Below are positions 17,314 through 25,363 of a stretch of 64,000 bases of DNA, in pieces (within the stretch, counting starts at the first letter, position 1; each line of letters starts with the position of its first letter). The stretch comes from Aminobacterium sp. MB27-C1 (GTDB lineage: Bacteria > Synergistota > Synergistia > Synergistales > Aminobacteriaceae). The position numbers and the translations under genes were made by a program. A model generated the notes under the pieces. The model was not told the DNA's origin and did not search any database. It saw only the letters and a list, made by a program, of their open reading frames with translations. The stretch is from assembly GCF_030908405.1 (NCBI RefSeq), contig NZ_CP133089.1, positions 2,170,001-2,234,000 of the forward strand, written 5' to 3'.

Positions 17314-18876
17314 ATGAAGCATATTACGCGTGTTTTCTTTTCTCTTTTTCTTTTAGTTGTGATATTGGCATCTCCTTTAAAGGCTTCTGAAAAGCCTTTA
17401 TTACGCTGGGGAGGAGACACTGAGGGCGGCGTTCCTTACATGTTCTACGATCCATTTAATATGGATCGCCTTATTGGATATGAAGTAGAAATTATGGATG
17501 CCATTGCCGATTATCTGGGGATGAAAGCTGAATTTGTTCAAAACGGCTGGGATAATCTCATCCCCGGGCTAGAAAGGCATCTATATGATGTAACCATAGA
17601 TGGTCTTGAAATTACACCGGAACATAAAGAAGTCGTAAACTTTTCTATTCCGTATTACTCTACGTTCCTGCAGCTTGCTGTTCGAAAGGGAACAAAAAAC
17701 ATAGAAACTCTGGAAGACTGCAAAGGTAAAGTTGTAGGAACACTGAAACAATCATATGCCTATTTCACTCTCGTTGAAGCTGGCATTCAAGACATTCGAA
17801 CATACGAAGACGAGATCAATGCTTTTAATGACCTCGAAAACGGACGATTGGACGCCACACTTTTTGACGATCCTATCGCCGTATACTATGCCGGTTTTAA
17901 TCCGGAGATTGTCTTTGTCGGATCTCCTGTCGGTCGCATGGACTACGGCATTGCCGTTCGCAAAGAAGATAAGGAACTACTCTCTAAAATCAATGAAGCT
18001 ATTGTCTACCTTCGAGATAGCGGAAAATTAAGAGAGATTTATGACCGCTGGAATCTCTGGAGTCCGATGATGGCTGAAATGTTTCAAGATTTTTCGCCAC
18101 GAAATGTTGAAGCCTCTATGTTTAATTACTGGGCAGAGCATCAAAAACCGGAAATTACATGGGAAAAGCGTATAAACAGATATACGAGTTTTCTCCCCAT
18201 TCTAGGAAAAGCAGCGCTGGTTACTATTAAGGTTTCTATTGCAGCTATGGTTTTGGCTATTTTACTTGGGCTGATCTTAGCCATGACTAAGATTTTTGGC
18301 CCTACGTTCTTTTCTCGTATTGCCATTGCCTATATAGAAGCCATTCGAGGAACACCTGTTTTAATACAGCTCTTTTTCATTTTCTACGGACTTCCTAATA
18401 TTGGGATTAAGTTAAGTCCATTTGTTGCAGGCGTTCTCGGCCTTGGTCTTAACTATGCAGCCTATGAAGCTGAAAACTACCGGGCAGGGTTACTTTCTGT
18501 TCCCCGTCAACAAATGGAAGGAGCACTTGCCCTCGGGATGACACGTTGGCAAGCATTAAAACATGTTGTTTTACCACAGGCAGTAAGGGTTGCCCTGCCT
18601 CCAGTAACCAACGACTTTATTTCTCTTTTAAAAGATTCTTCCTTGGTTTCGGTTATTACCATGGTTGATCTCACAAAAGCCTACGGCCAGCTTGCTACAA
18701 CTTATTATGACTATTTCGGAACGGGAATTATTGTCGCTGTTATATACTTTTTACTCGGCTTGCCCTTTGTTCGGCTCGCCCGGTGGACAGAGAAGAAAAT
18801 GGCTGTTGCTGTAAAGGGTGGAAAAACACAGAAAAATTCCAACTCCTTTGTTGGGAAAAAACCAGGAAGCTACTAA
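17314..18876 (+). CDS. amino-acid ABC transporter, fused substrate-binding protein and permease
   Basis: 520 residues. Signal/anchor segment (about 1-24), a SBP_bac_3 domain (about 28-255: GGVPYMFYD...MDRLIGYEVEIMDAIADYLG, then LEDCKGKVVGTLKQ), then a permease domain (about 295-500) with the ABC-coupling EAA-like loop around QQMEGALALGMTRWQALKHVVLPQA. Fusion of receptor to channel is known in GlnP-type systems. The first codon abuts the ATPase stop. A strong terminator follows. Confidence 0.9.
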   Translation: MKHITRVFFSLFLLVVILASPLKASEKPLLRWGGDTEGGVPYMFYDPFNMDRLIGYEVEIMDAIADYLGMKAEFVQNGWDNLIPGLERHLYDVTIDGLEITPEHKEVVNFSIPYYSTFLQLAVRKGTKNIETLEDCKGKVVGTLKQSYAYFTLVEAGIQDIRTYEDEINAFNDLENGRLDATLFDDPIAVYYAGFNPEIVFVGSPVGRMDYGIAVRKEDKELLSKINEAIVYLRDSGKLREIYDRWNLWSPMMAEMFQDFSPRNVEASMFNYWAEHQKPEITWEKRINRYTSFLPILGKAALVTIKVSIAAMVLAILLGLILAMTKIFGPTFFSRIAIAYIEAIRGTPVLIQLFFIFYGLPNIGIKLSPFVAGVLGLGLNYAAYEAENYRAGLLSVPRQQMEGALALGMTRWQALKHVVLPQAVRVALPPVTNDFISLLKDSSLVSVITMVDLTKAYGQLATTYYDYFGTGIIVAVIYFLLGLPFVRLARWTEKKMAVAVKGGKTQKNSNSFVGKKPGSY

Positions 18877-18892
18877 AATAAAAGATAAAAAG

Positions 18893-18918
18893 AAGGGGCT
18901 GCTTTTTTGCAGCCCCTT
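18893..18918 (+). terminator. intrinsic terminator
   Basis: Perfect arms AAGGGGCTGC (18893-18902) and GCAGCCCCTT (18909-18918) around TTTTTT, placed after the fused transporter and before the convergent phzF-like gene; it may act in both directions. Confidence 0.85.
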
Positions 18919-18931
18919 TGAAGTGTCTATC

Positions 18932-19810
18932 TTATATTAATTCGCCCTTTGCAACAAAAATAACGCTTCCTCCAACGTGAACATCAACTACTCCTCCATC
19001 ATGATCTCTAGCTGAAAGGAAGAGAAGAGAAGGTCTATTAATAGCGTATCCCTGTTCAACACGTATATTTTCTATGGAAGGCGTTCCTAAAACTTTATGA
19101 CGAACAAGATAGGCAGCTAGGCATCCCCCCGAACTTCCAGTTGCAGGATCTTCTTCCACTCCAAAGCAAGAGGTTAAAACCCGAACGTGAAGATGATTTT
19201 GACTATGAATAGGTTGTTTACAATAGATAGAAAGAGCAACTTTCCCCACTCTCTCTATAAAATCTTCATATGCATCACGATTTATACGAATACGAAGAAG
19301 AGTTTCTCTACGTTTTATAGGAATAATTACTGTAGGCAAACCTGTAGATACCCATTGAATAGGAGTCTGCGTATCAAAATCTTTCGCATTAAGACCTAAT
19401 ACTTTTGCCAAATCTTCAACAGGGTAAACTGGACCAAACTCCGGTTGATTCTGTTTCATAATATACAGTTGATCCTCGCGCATTACAGGAATAAGCCCAA
19501 CCTGGAGATTCAAAACAATAGAATCGGGGTTACCCGGTGCAATATCACGAGCAATAACAGCTGCCGTTCCCAATGTGGGGTGCCCTGCAAAAGGCACCTC
19601 TCCCCCCGGAGTAAAGATACGAACAGCATATCCACCATTAACTGGTGAATCGTTCATAATAAACGTCGTCTCTGAATAATTCATCTCTCGAGTAATACTC
19701 TGCATATCTTCTGTGGAAAAATCTTTTGCGTCACGCACAACGGCAAGCTGATTCCCTGAATACTTTTTTTCAGCAAAAACATCTACAATATAAAACTCAT
19801 GCTTTTTCAT
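18932..19810 (-). CDS. PhzF-family isomerase/epimerase-like protein
   Basis: 292 residues from ATG 19810 (GAGGGG upstream). The family hallmarks are visible: FYIVDVFAEKKYSGNQLAVV at the start, MNYSETTFI with the catalytic-type glutamate near residue 45, RIFTPGGEVPFAGHPTLGTA near 70, and EDPATGSSGGCLAAYL near 225. PhzF proteins isomerise small molecules; outside phenazine producers the substrate is unknown. Stands alone between a terminator and the nik operon. Confidence 0.88.
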   Translation of the reverse strand: MKKHEFYIVDVFAEKKYSGNQLAVVRDAKDFSTEDMQSITREMNYSETTFIMNDSPVNGGYAVRIFTPGGEVPFAGHPTLGTAAVIARDIAPGNPDSIVLNLQVGLIPVMREDQLYIMKQNQPEFGPVYPVEDLAKVLGLNAKDFDTQTPIQWVSTGLPTVIIPIKRRETLLRIRINRDAYEDFIERVGKVALSIYCKQPIHSQNHLHVRVLTSCFGVEEDPATGSSGGCLAAYLVRHKVLGTPSIENIRVEQGYAINRPSLLFLSARDHDGGVVDVHVGGSVIFVAKGELI

Positions 19811-19988
19811 TATTTCCCCTCCCCTCATTTTGTTTTTTCTCTAAAAATGCTTATACAAGCAAATCTATGGGCCACGGGAAATTATTGTAGGTTTGAAGCA
19901 AGCTCACTTGGGAAATTGTCAGGAAGTAAAAAGTGCTATTTATATATGTATTATACCTTTATTTAACTTGACAAACTAAGCACAAAGA

Positions 19989-20021
19989 GTAACACTATAA
20001 ACACAATTCGTAACACGATAA
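19989..20021 (+). promoter_or_regulatory. paired direct repeats upstream of the nickel importer
   Basis: GTAACACTATAA (19989-20000) and GTAACACGATAA (20010-20021) match in 11 of 12 positions with a 21-base period, two helical turns. They lie just before the Shine-Dalgarno of the nik operon, and a TTGACA lies at 19968-19973. A metal-responsive operator is the natural guess; no protein is identified. Confidence 0.45.
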
Positions 20022-20042
20022 TTTTTGAGGGGGTTTTTAGCA

Positions 20043-20834
20043 GTGAGAAACTGGAAAAAACAAATTATTGTTCCTCTTGTTATGGTTTGCTCTTTATTTA
20101 TTTTCGCTTCTCCATTATGGGCTCATTTTCAAGTTATTTTACCTAGCCAAAATATCGTATCGCAAGATGGAGAAAAAAAGGTGGAGCTCAATCTCCTCTT
20201 TACACATCCATTTGAACAACAGCTTATGAATATGGAAAAGCCCGTTCAATTTGGAGTTATGGCTCGCTCAGAAAAGACAGATCTTATGAAAACTCTTACT
20301 GAAGAAACATCAAAAGACGGTTTAAAAAGCTGGAAAGCTTCTTATGCAATAAAACGCCCAGGAGACCATATCTTTTACGTAGAACCTTCTCCGTACTGGG
20401 AACCAGCAGAAGATAAATATATTATTCATTACACAAAAACTGTTGTTAATGCTTTCGGAATGGAAGAAGGTTGGGATGAACCAGTAGGTCTTCGTGCAGA
20501 AATTATTCCTCTCACCCGCCCTTATGGCCTATGGGCTGGCAATGTTTTTCAGGGAAAAGTTGTGGTTGATGGAAAGCCTGTTTCTGGTGCAGATGTAGAA
20601 GTCGAGTTTTATAATGGGGAAAATGCTGTCAAAGCTCCTGCGGATCCTTTTATTACCCAGGTAGTACGCACAGATGATCAAGGTATTTTCACGTACGTAA
20701 TGCCATGGGAAGGATGGTGGGGTTTTGCAGCTCTTACAGATGCTCCTGAAACGATGAAAACCCCTGATGGCAAAAATGATGCCGCTATAGAATTAGGGGC
20801 AGTTTTGTGGGTAAAGACGGTGAATAAAAACTAA
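20043..20834 (+). CDS. nikK: NikK-like exported DUF4198 protein of the nickel ECF importer
   Basis: 263 residues from GTG 20043 (GAGGGGG upstream). The signal peptide ends near ASPLWA-HFQ, so the mature protein begins with histidine; the DUF4198 fold follows, with a late [18 protein letters not shown] Ig-like segment. DUF4198 proteins coded beside CbiM/NikM are thought to bind or hand over nickel or cobalt outside the membrane. It overlaps nikM by one base. Confidence 0.75.
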   Translation: MRNWKKQIIVPLVMVCSLFIFASPLWAHFQVILPSQNIVSQDGEKKVELNLLFTHPFEQQLMNMEKPVQFGVMARSEKTDLMKTLTEETSKDGLKSWKASYAIKRPGDHIFYVEPSPYWEPAEDKYIIHYTKTVVNAFGMEEGWDEPVGLRAEIIPLTRPYGLWAGNVFQGKVVVDGKPVSGADVEVEFYNGENAVKAPADPFITQVVRTDDQGIFTYVMPWEGWWGFAALTDAPETMKTPDGKNDAAIELGAVLWVKTVNKN

Positions 20835-21436
20835 TGCATATTGCAGAAGGTGTACTTTCTCTTCCTGTTCTTCTTATTGGAGCTTCAGGAGCTGCTGCAG
20901 GTGTTGCAGTTGGTTTAAAAAAAATAAACATAGAGACGATTCCTCGTGCAGGAATCGTCTCTGCTGCTTTGTTCGTTTCATCTCTCATACACGTTAATAT
21001 TGGTCCAACAAGTGCTCACTTAATTCTGAATGGCATCGGAGGTCTTTTACTAGGATTAGGTCTTTTCCCCTCATATCTTGTTGCCCTCTTTCTTCAGGCT
21101 CTTCTTTTCCAGTTCGGGGGTCTTGTGGTGCTTGGGGTTAATACATGTACTATGGCTTTATCTGGCATATTGGGAGGGCTATTAGGACGGTACCTTCTAC
21201 GTCTTGGGAAACCTGTCTGGCTTGCCGGAGCTTTAGCTGGCGCCACTGGCGTAGCTGGTGCTGGCATCTTTACCGCTCTTGCTCTTGCGGGAAGTGGCGA
21301 AGCCTTTTTCATGACTGCCAAACTTATTCTTCTTGCCCATATTCCCGTTATAGGAATAGAATCACTTGTCGGGGCTTTTATCATGACATATATCTCTCGT
21401 GTTATGCCGTCTCTTTTGGAGGAATGGAAAAAATGA
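20834..21436 (+). CDS. nikM: CbiM/NikM substrate-specific component of the nickel/cobalt ECF importer
   Basis: 200 residues with about six membrane helices. The N-terminus MHIAEGVLS supplies the conserved metal-binding His2; a GGLLLGLGLFPSYL segment follows, with a conserved GVNT near residue 95. Choice of nickel over cobalt rests on the NikK and NikL neighbours, not on residues. Overlaps both neighbours. Confidence 0.88.
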   Translation: MHIAEGVLSLPVLLIGASGAAAGVAVGLKKINIETIPRAGIVSAALFVSSLIHVNIGPTSAHLILNGIGGLLLGLGLFPSYLVALFLQALLFQFGGLVVLGVNTCTMALSGILGGLLGRYLLRLGKPVWLAGALAGATGVAGAGIFTALALAGSGEAFFMTAKLILLAHIPVIGIESLVGAFIMTYISRVMPSLLEEWKK

Positions 21437-22044
21437 AAATAAGAACATTACTTGTTAAATTTTTGAGTATAACAATGATTCTTTTCATATGGGCTGGTGT
21501 AGCATCTGCTCATAAATTAAGTGTCTTTGCTTATATCGAAAACAATACTCTCGTCGGGGAAGCCTATTTCAATGATGGAGCGCCGGTTCGTCATTCTGCA
21601 ATACACGTTAGTGACACCGAAAATAATCTAATTGCCGAAGGAACTACTGACGAAAAGGGCCAATTTTCTATCCCCATTGATATAACAGACCTACAGTCTC
21701 TCTTGGTTTCAGTAAATGGCGGTATGGGGCATATGGGGCAAACTGTAGTAACCATAGACACAGCAGAACCAGATAAAGCTACAGAAAAAGCAGAAAAAGA
21801 AACTAATTCAAATGCAACAGAAAGTTCAAATTCAACAATCTCTCTCTCAGAAGAAAATATTTCTGCTCTTATGCAGGAAATCGTTCAAAAAGAAATGGCC
21901 CCTCTTCGAAACGAACTTTTTTTGCTTCGTAAGGAGATTTCAAAACCTAAATTGAGTGAAATTATTGGCGGGATAGGGTATATTGTAGGTCTTGTTGGAG
22001 TAGCCCTCTGGGTTGGAGGACGTAAAAAGTATGGGCAACAGTAA
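21433..22044 (+). CDS. nikL: NikL-like accessory protein of the nickel importer
   Basis: 203 residues: signal peptide (to about ASAHKLSV, mature histidine near the start), an Ig-like/carboxypeptidase-regulatory domain, an Asn/Ser/Thr/Glu-rich linker, a coiled-coil-like stretch (MAPLRNELFLLRKEI) and a C-terminal membrane helix (IGGIGYIVGLVGVALWVGG). That order is typical of NikL, encoded between NikM and NikQ. ATG 21433 overlaps nikM. Confidence 0.75.
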   Translation: MKIRTLLVKFLSITMILFIWAGVASAHKLSVFAYIENNTLVGEAYFNDGAPVRHSAIHVSDTENNLIAEGTTDEKGQFSIPIDITDLQSLLVSVNGGMGHMGQTVVTIDTAEPDKATEKAEKETNSNATESSNSTISLSEENISALMQEIVQKEMAPLRNELFLLRKEISKPKLSEIIGGIGYIVGLVGVALWVGGRKKYGQQ

Positions 22045-22753
22045 TTTTCCTTCTTTAAACTATCAAATTGATATTCCTGAAGGCTTTTTAAATCGAATTC
22101 CTGCTTCGATTAAAGTTGTGCTTGTCTTCATATTCGCTTTATGTGTCGCTTTTCTGCAATCTGTTGCAGCACAACTCTTTTTGCTTGTTTATGCTATTAT
22201 GCTCGTTGCTATTGCTCGTATTCCCATCAAGGTACTTAGTTCTCGTCTTCTTGCTCTTAATGGTTTTATTCTTATGATGTGGTTAACGCTTCCTTTCTCT
22301 TCTGAAAGTGGAACCCACCTTGCGTTGCTTATTACAATTAGAGCTCATGCAGCAACCTTGGCATTTATAGCTCTTTTGCGGACAACATCCATGCCAGACC
22401 TTCTACAGGCACTTCACCTTCTTCACGTTCCCCAAAAGCTTATTCTTTTGCTTCACTTCACATATAGATATGCTCACGTTTTGTCAGAAGAACTACAAAA
22501 AATTCATAAAAGCATGGTATTAAGAGGATTCCATCCTTCTTTATCCTTTACAACATTCAGCGCTTACGGTAACCTTGTCGGCATGTTGCTTATACGAAGT
22601 ATCATTCGTTCAGAGCGAGTTTCTAAAGCTATGGTATTACGTGGATTTAATGGATCTTTCCCGTTTTTCCCCTCTCATGTAATACCTTCGTCTCCTGATA
22701 CTCTTCGCATGGCAGCTCTCTATGTTCTGTTGGCGGGGTGTTTTATTGTATGA
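22031..22753 (+). CDS. nikQ: NikQ/CbiQ transmembrane component of the ECF importer
   Basis: 240 residues with five to six helices. Two copies of the coupling-helix motif are visible, SMVLRGFHP near residue 163 and AMVLRGFNG near 205, which dock on the ATPase. ATG 22031 lies inside the end of nikL, with GGAGGACG upstream; the stop overlaps nikO. Confidence 0.87.
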   Translation: MGNSNFPSLNYQIDIPEGFLNRIPASIKVVLVFIFALCVAFLQSVAAQLFLLVYAIMLVAIARIPIKVLSSRLLALNGFILMMWLTLPFSSESGTHLALLITIRAHAATLAFIALLRTTSMPDLLQALHLLHVPQKLILLLHFTYRYAHVLSEELQKIHKSMVLRGFHPSLSFTTFSAYGNLVGMLLIRSIIRSERVSKAMVLRGFNGSFPFFPSHVIPSSPDTLRMAALYVLLAGCFIV

Positions 22754-23406
22754 TGCCACTATTGCGCTTAGAAAATATTGCTTTTGCCTATCCCAGAAGT
22801 TTGCCTTTATTTACAAATCTCTCTTTTGAAATATTTGAAAAAGAAAAAATCTATATTCGAGGAAAAAATGGAGCAGGGAAAACCACTCTCTTTTCTCTGA
22901 TTATGGGATTGCTCCGCCCACAGCGAGGAGACATCCTTCTTAAGGGAAACGTGATTAAAACTTCAAAGGATCTTCGGTATTTACGCCAGAGAATAGGCTT
23001 CCTTTTTCAAGATCCCGATGATCAGCTTTTTTGCCCAACACTGCTTGATGACGTGCTCTTTGGCCCTCTCAATGCAGGCATCAATAAAGAAGAGGCCCAT
23101 AAACAAGCTATAGATGTTTTGGAAACCCTTAACATATCCAATCTTGCCCATACGCCTCCATATGCCCTGTCTGGGGGGCAAAAGAGACTAGGAGCCTTAG
23201 CAGCCGTTCTTGCAATGAAACCAGACCTATTGCTGCTTGACGAACCTTCAAGTGGTCTTGATGAAGATGCTTGGCACAATCTCGTAAATGTTCTAAATCA
23301 GCTTGATATGGCTCTTATTATCGCCTCGCATGACATCCCCTTTCTGGAACATGTAACTCACCAGGGATACGAACTCTCATCTGGAACGCTCACATTTTCA
23401 CAATAA
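22750..23406 (+). CDS. nikO: NikO/CbiO ATPase of the ECF importer
   Basis: 218 residues. Walker A RGKNGAGKTTLFSL near residue 40, Q-loop FLFQDPDDQLF, signature ALSGGQKRLGALAAVLAM, Walker B LLLLDEPSSGLD, and switch SHD. The FQDPDDQLF form is typical of ECF-type ATPases. Starts in an ATGATG that overlaps the nikQ stop. The protein is slightly short for the family. Confidence 0.88.
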   Translation: MMPLLRLENIAFAYPRSLPLFTNLSFEIFEKEKIYIRGKNGAGKTTLFSLIMGLLRPQRGDILLKGNVIKTSKDLRYLRQRIGFLFQDPDDQLFCPTLLDDVLFGPLNAGINKEEAHKQAIDVLETLNISNLAHTPPYALSGGQKRLGALAAVLAMKPDLLLLDEPSSGLDEDAWHNLVNVLNQLDMALIIASHDIPFLEHVTHQGYELSSGTLTFSQ

Positions 23407-23410
23407 GGTA

Positions 23411-23458
23411 TTGACATATATCCCTCCCTATGTGGTAATATTGCCACATAGGGAGGGA
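23411..23458 (+). promoter_or_regulatory. arsR promoter/operator: TTGACA followed by a 15-bp-arm dyad
   Basis: TTGACA (23411-23416) and TAATAT (23436-23441) form a promoter with a long 19-base spacer. The arms TCCCTCCCTATGTGG (23421-23435) and CCACATAGGGAGGGA (23444-23458) are perfectly complementary and cover the -10 box and the ribosome site. It fits an autoregulatory ArsR operator; as RNA it could also act as a stem after nikO. Confidence 0.6.
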
Positions 23459-23463
23459 TTGGT

Positions 23464-23838
23464 TTGGATGCAAAGCTACAACAAGAAAAGGCCGCCATTT
23501 TTAAAGCGTTAGGACATCCCGTACGCCTTTCCATTGTGGAAGCCCTAGCCAAGAAAGAAATGTGTGCCTGCGAAATCGCTGATCTTTTCCACTTTGATAG
23601 AACAACCATCAGCAAGCACCTCGCCCTTCTTCGGGATCTTGATATTATAGATGACCGTAAAGAGGGTTTGCATATTTATTACTCTTTGAAAATGCGTTGT
23701 CTCTTCTCTATGTTGCAATGTGTTGAACATACTATTCAGGGACATCCGATTCATAAAGAGCATTATGCTTCGTGCTTGTGCATGATGGGAAAGGAGACAA
23801 AAAATGAAGATACAGATACTGGGAACAGGCTGCCCTAA
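23464..23838 (+). CDS. ArsR/SmtB-family metal-responsive repressor
   Basis: 124 residues from TTG 23464 (GGGAGGGA upstream, inside the dyad). Winged helix: IFKALGHPVRLSIVEAL, recognition helix DRTTISKHLALLRDLDII, wing RKEGLHIYYSL. MCACEI at the position of the ELCVCDL metal site (helix alpha-3) and a C-terminal HYASCLCM offer thiol ligands, suggesting a soft or thiophilic metal(loid). Overlaps the next gene by 35 bases. Confidence 0.85.
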   Translation: MDAKLQQEKAAIFKALGHPVRLSIVEALAKKEMCACEIADLFHFDRTTISKHLALLRDLDIIDDRKEGLHIYYSLKMRCLFSMLQCVEHTIQGHPIHKEHYASCLCMMGKETKNEDTDTGNRLP

Positions 23839-24046
23839 GTGTAAAAAACTTGCGGAAATGACTGAAAAAGCAGCACATGATTTGAACATTGATTATGAGC
23901 TTGAAAAGGTAACAGATATTAAGGATATTATGTCTTTCGGGGTCATTGGTACTCCGGGACTCGTAGTAGACGGGAAAGTGCTTCTTGCAGGTCGAGTGCC
24001 AACAGAAAATGCTCTAAAAGACCTCCTCCGCAACGAAATAAAGTAA
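23804..24046 (+). CDS. thioredoxin-like small redox protein (MTH895/TM0996 type)
   Basis: 80 residues with GTGCPKCKKLAEM (CPKC redox pair) near residue 8 and the cis-proline loop IGTPGLVVDG, ending in a short helix. Proteins of this family are usually coded beside ArsR regulators and PF03773 permeases, as here. It starts within the arsR coding region, so translation is coupled. A terminator follows. Confidence 0.88.
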   Translation: MKIQILGTGCPKCKKLAEMTEKAAHDLNIDYELEKVTDIKDIMSFGVIGTPGLVVDGKVLLAGRVPTENALKDLLRNEIK

Positions 24047-24053
24047 GAAACTA

Positions 24054-24079
24054 CCCCGATTTTTCAATCGGGGTTTATT
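24054..24079 (+). terminator. intrinsic terminator
   Basis: CCCCGATT (24054-24061) pairs with AATCGGGG (24066-24073), loop TTTC, followed by TTTATTT. It separates the arsR-redox pair from the permease, so the permease needs readthrough or its own promoter. Confidence 0.8.
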
Positions 24080-24132
24080 TAAGAGGCTTATGTGAAGTAT
24101 TCGCCACTTACTAACGAAAGGACGCAAACAGT

Positions 24133-25296
24133 ATGAGTGATCGAAAAAAATTTCTATGGATTGTTTCAGCATTTTTGTTATTTTATTTTCTACCGGCAGA
24201 CGCCCCTCGCATTCACGGAGCAGCGATAGAAGCTCTGGCCATGCTCCATGAGTATGCCAGAGAACACGTTCTACTATGTCTTGTACCGGCCTTTTTTATT
24301 GCCGGAGCTATTTCTGTTTTTGTCAGTCAACAATCTGTCATGAAATATTTAGGCAGTCAGGCAAAAAAGATTGTTTCGTACTCTGTTGCAGCCGTTTCAG
24401 GAACAATTCTTGCTGTCTGTTCATGTACTGTTCTTCCGCTCTTCGCCGGAATCTACGCTCGGGGAGCTGGAATTGGGCCTGCCTCAGCTTTCCTCTATTC
24501 AGGACCAGCCATAAATGTTTTGGCAATTATCCTGACAGCAAGGGTTCTCGGTTTTGAAATGGGTTTGGCACGTGCCATTGGAGCCATTGTCTTCAGCATT
24601 CTTATAGGGCTCGCCATGGCTTTTATTTTTAGAAAAGAGGAAGAGAAACGTCAGGAAGGTTTCGCATCCGTACCCATAGAAGAGCCAACACGACCTCTGT
24701 GGCAAACTGTATGGACTATGGCCAGTATGGTTATTTTTCTTGTCTTTGCCAACTGGGCTGCTCCTAAACTGGAATCTGGAACGTGGGCAGCAATATATAA
24801 CGTAAAGTGGGTTTTAGCCGGTCTCGCTCTGCTTTCCACTATCTGGGCCACCGTGAAATGGTTCTCCAGAGATGAACAAAGTGAATGGCTTGGCGCAACA
24901 TGGGGATATGGCCTTCAGGTTTTACCACTACTTTTCTCAGGAGTGCTGCTCGCTGGTTTCCTGTTGGGACGCCCGGGGCATGAAGCTCTTATTCCGAGTC
25001 AATATGTTGCAGCTCTCGTCGGAGGGAATTCCATCTTCTCAAACTTCTTTGCCTCAATCGCCGGAGCTTTCATGTATTTTGCCACACTAACTGAAGTTCC
25101 TATTCTTCAGGGGCTTATGGGGGCAGGAATGGGGAAAGGTCCCGCTTTAGCCCTTCTTTTAGCTGGACCCGCTCTTTCTCTCCCTAATATGTTAGTTATT
25201 CGAAGCATCATGGGGACTAAAAAAACAATTGCCTATGTCTCTCTTGTCGTTATTCTATCCACTTTAGCAGGAATTATTTACGGAACCTTTTTTTAA
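24133..25296 (+). CDS. PF03773-family permease (ArsP-like)
   Basis: 387 residues with about ten helices. The signature VCSCTVLPLFAGIYARGAGIGPASAFLYSGP is split as CSCTVLPLF near residue 96 and GPASAFLYSGPAINVLA near 118; a second half repeats the plan (MGAGMGKGPALALLLAGPAL). Relatives export organoarsenicals or metals. The setting among ArsR, CPxC protein and a P-type ATPase points to metal(loid) efflux. Confidence 0.83.
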   Translation: MSDRKKFLWIVSAFLLFYFLPADAPRIHGAAIEALAMLHEYAREHVLLCLVPAFFIAGAISVFVSQQSVMKYLGSQAKKIVSYSVAAVSGTILAVCSCTVLPLFAGIYARGAGIGPASAFLYSGPAINVLAIILTARVLGFEMGLARAIGAIVFSILIGLAMAFIFRKEEEKRQEGFASVPIEEPTRPLWQTVWTMASMVIFLVFANWAAPKLESGTWAAIYNVKWVLAGLALLSTIWATVKWFSRDEQSEWLGATWGYGLQVLPLLFSGVLLAGFLLGRPGHEALIPSQYVAALVGGNSIFSNFFASIAGAFMYFATLTEVPILQGLMGAGMGKGPALALLLAGPALSLPNMLVIRSIMGTKKTIAYVSLVVILSTLAGIIYGTFF

Positions 25297-25363
25297 CGGC
25301 TCTGTTTAGCATTTATACATTTGCGCAGGGCTTCGAGAGCAAGCGAAAAGGATGTGAATATAT

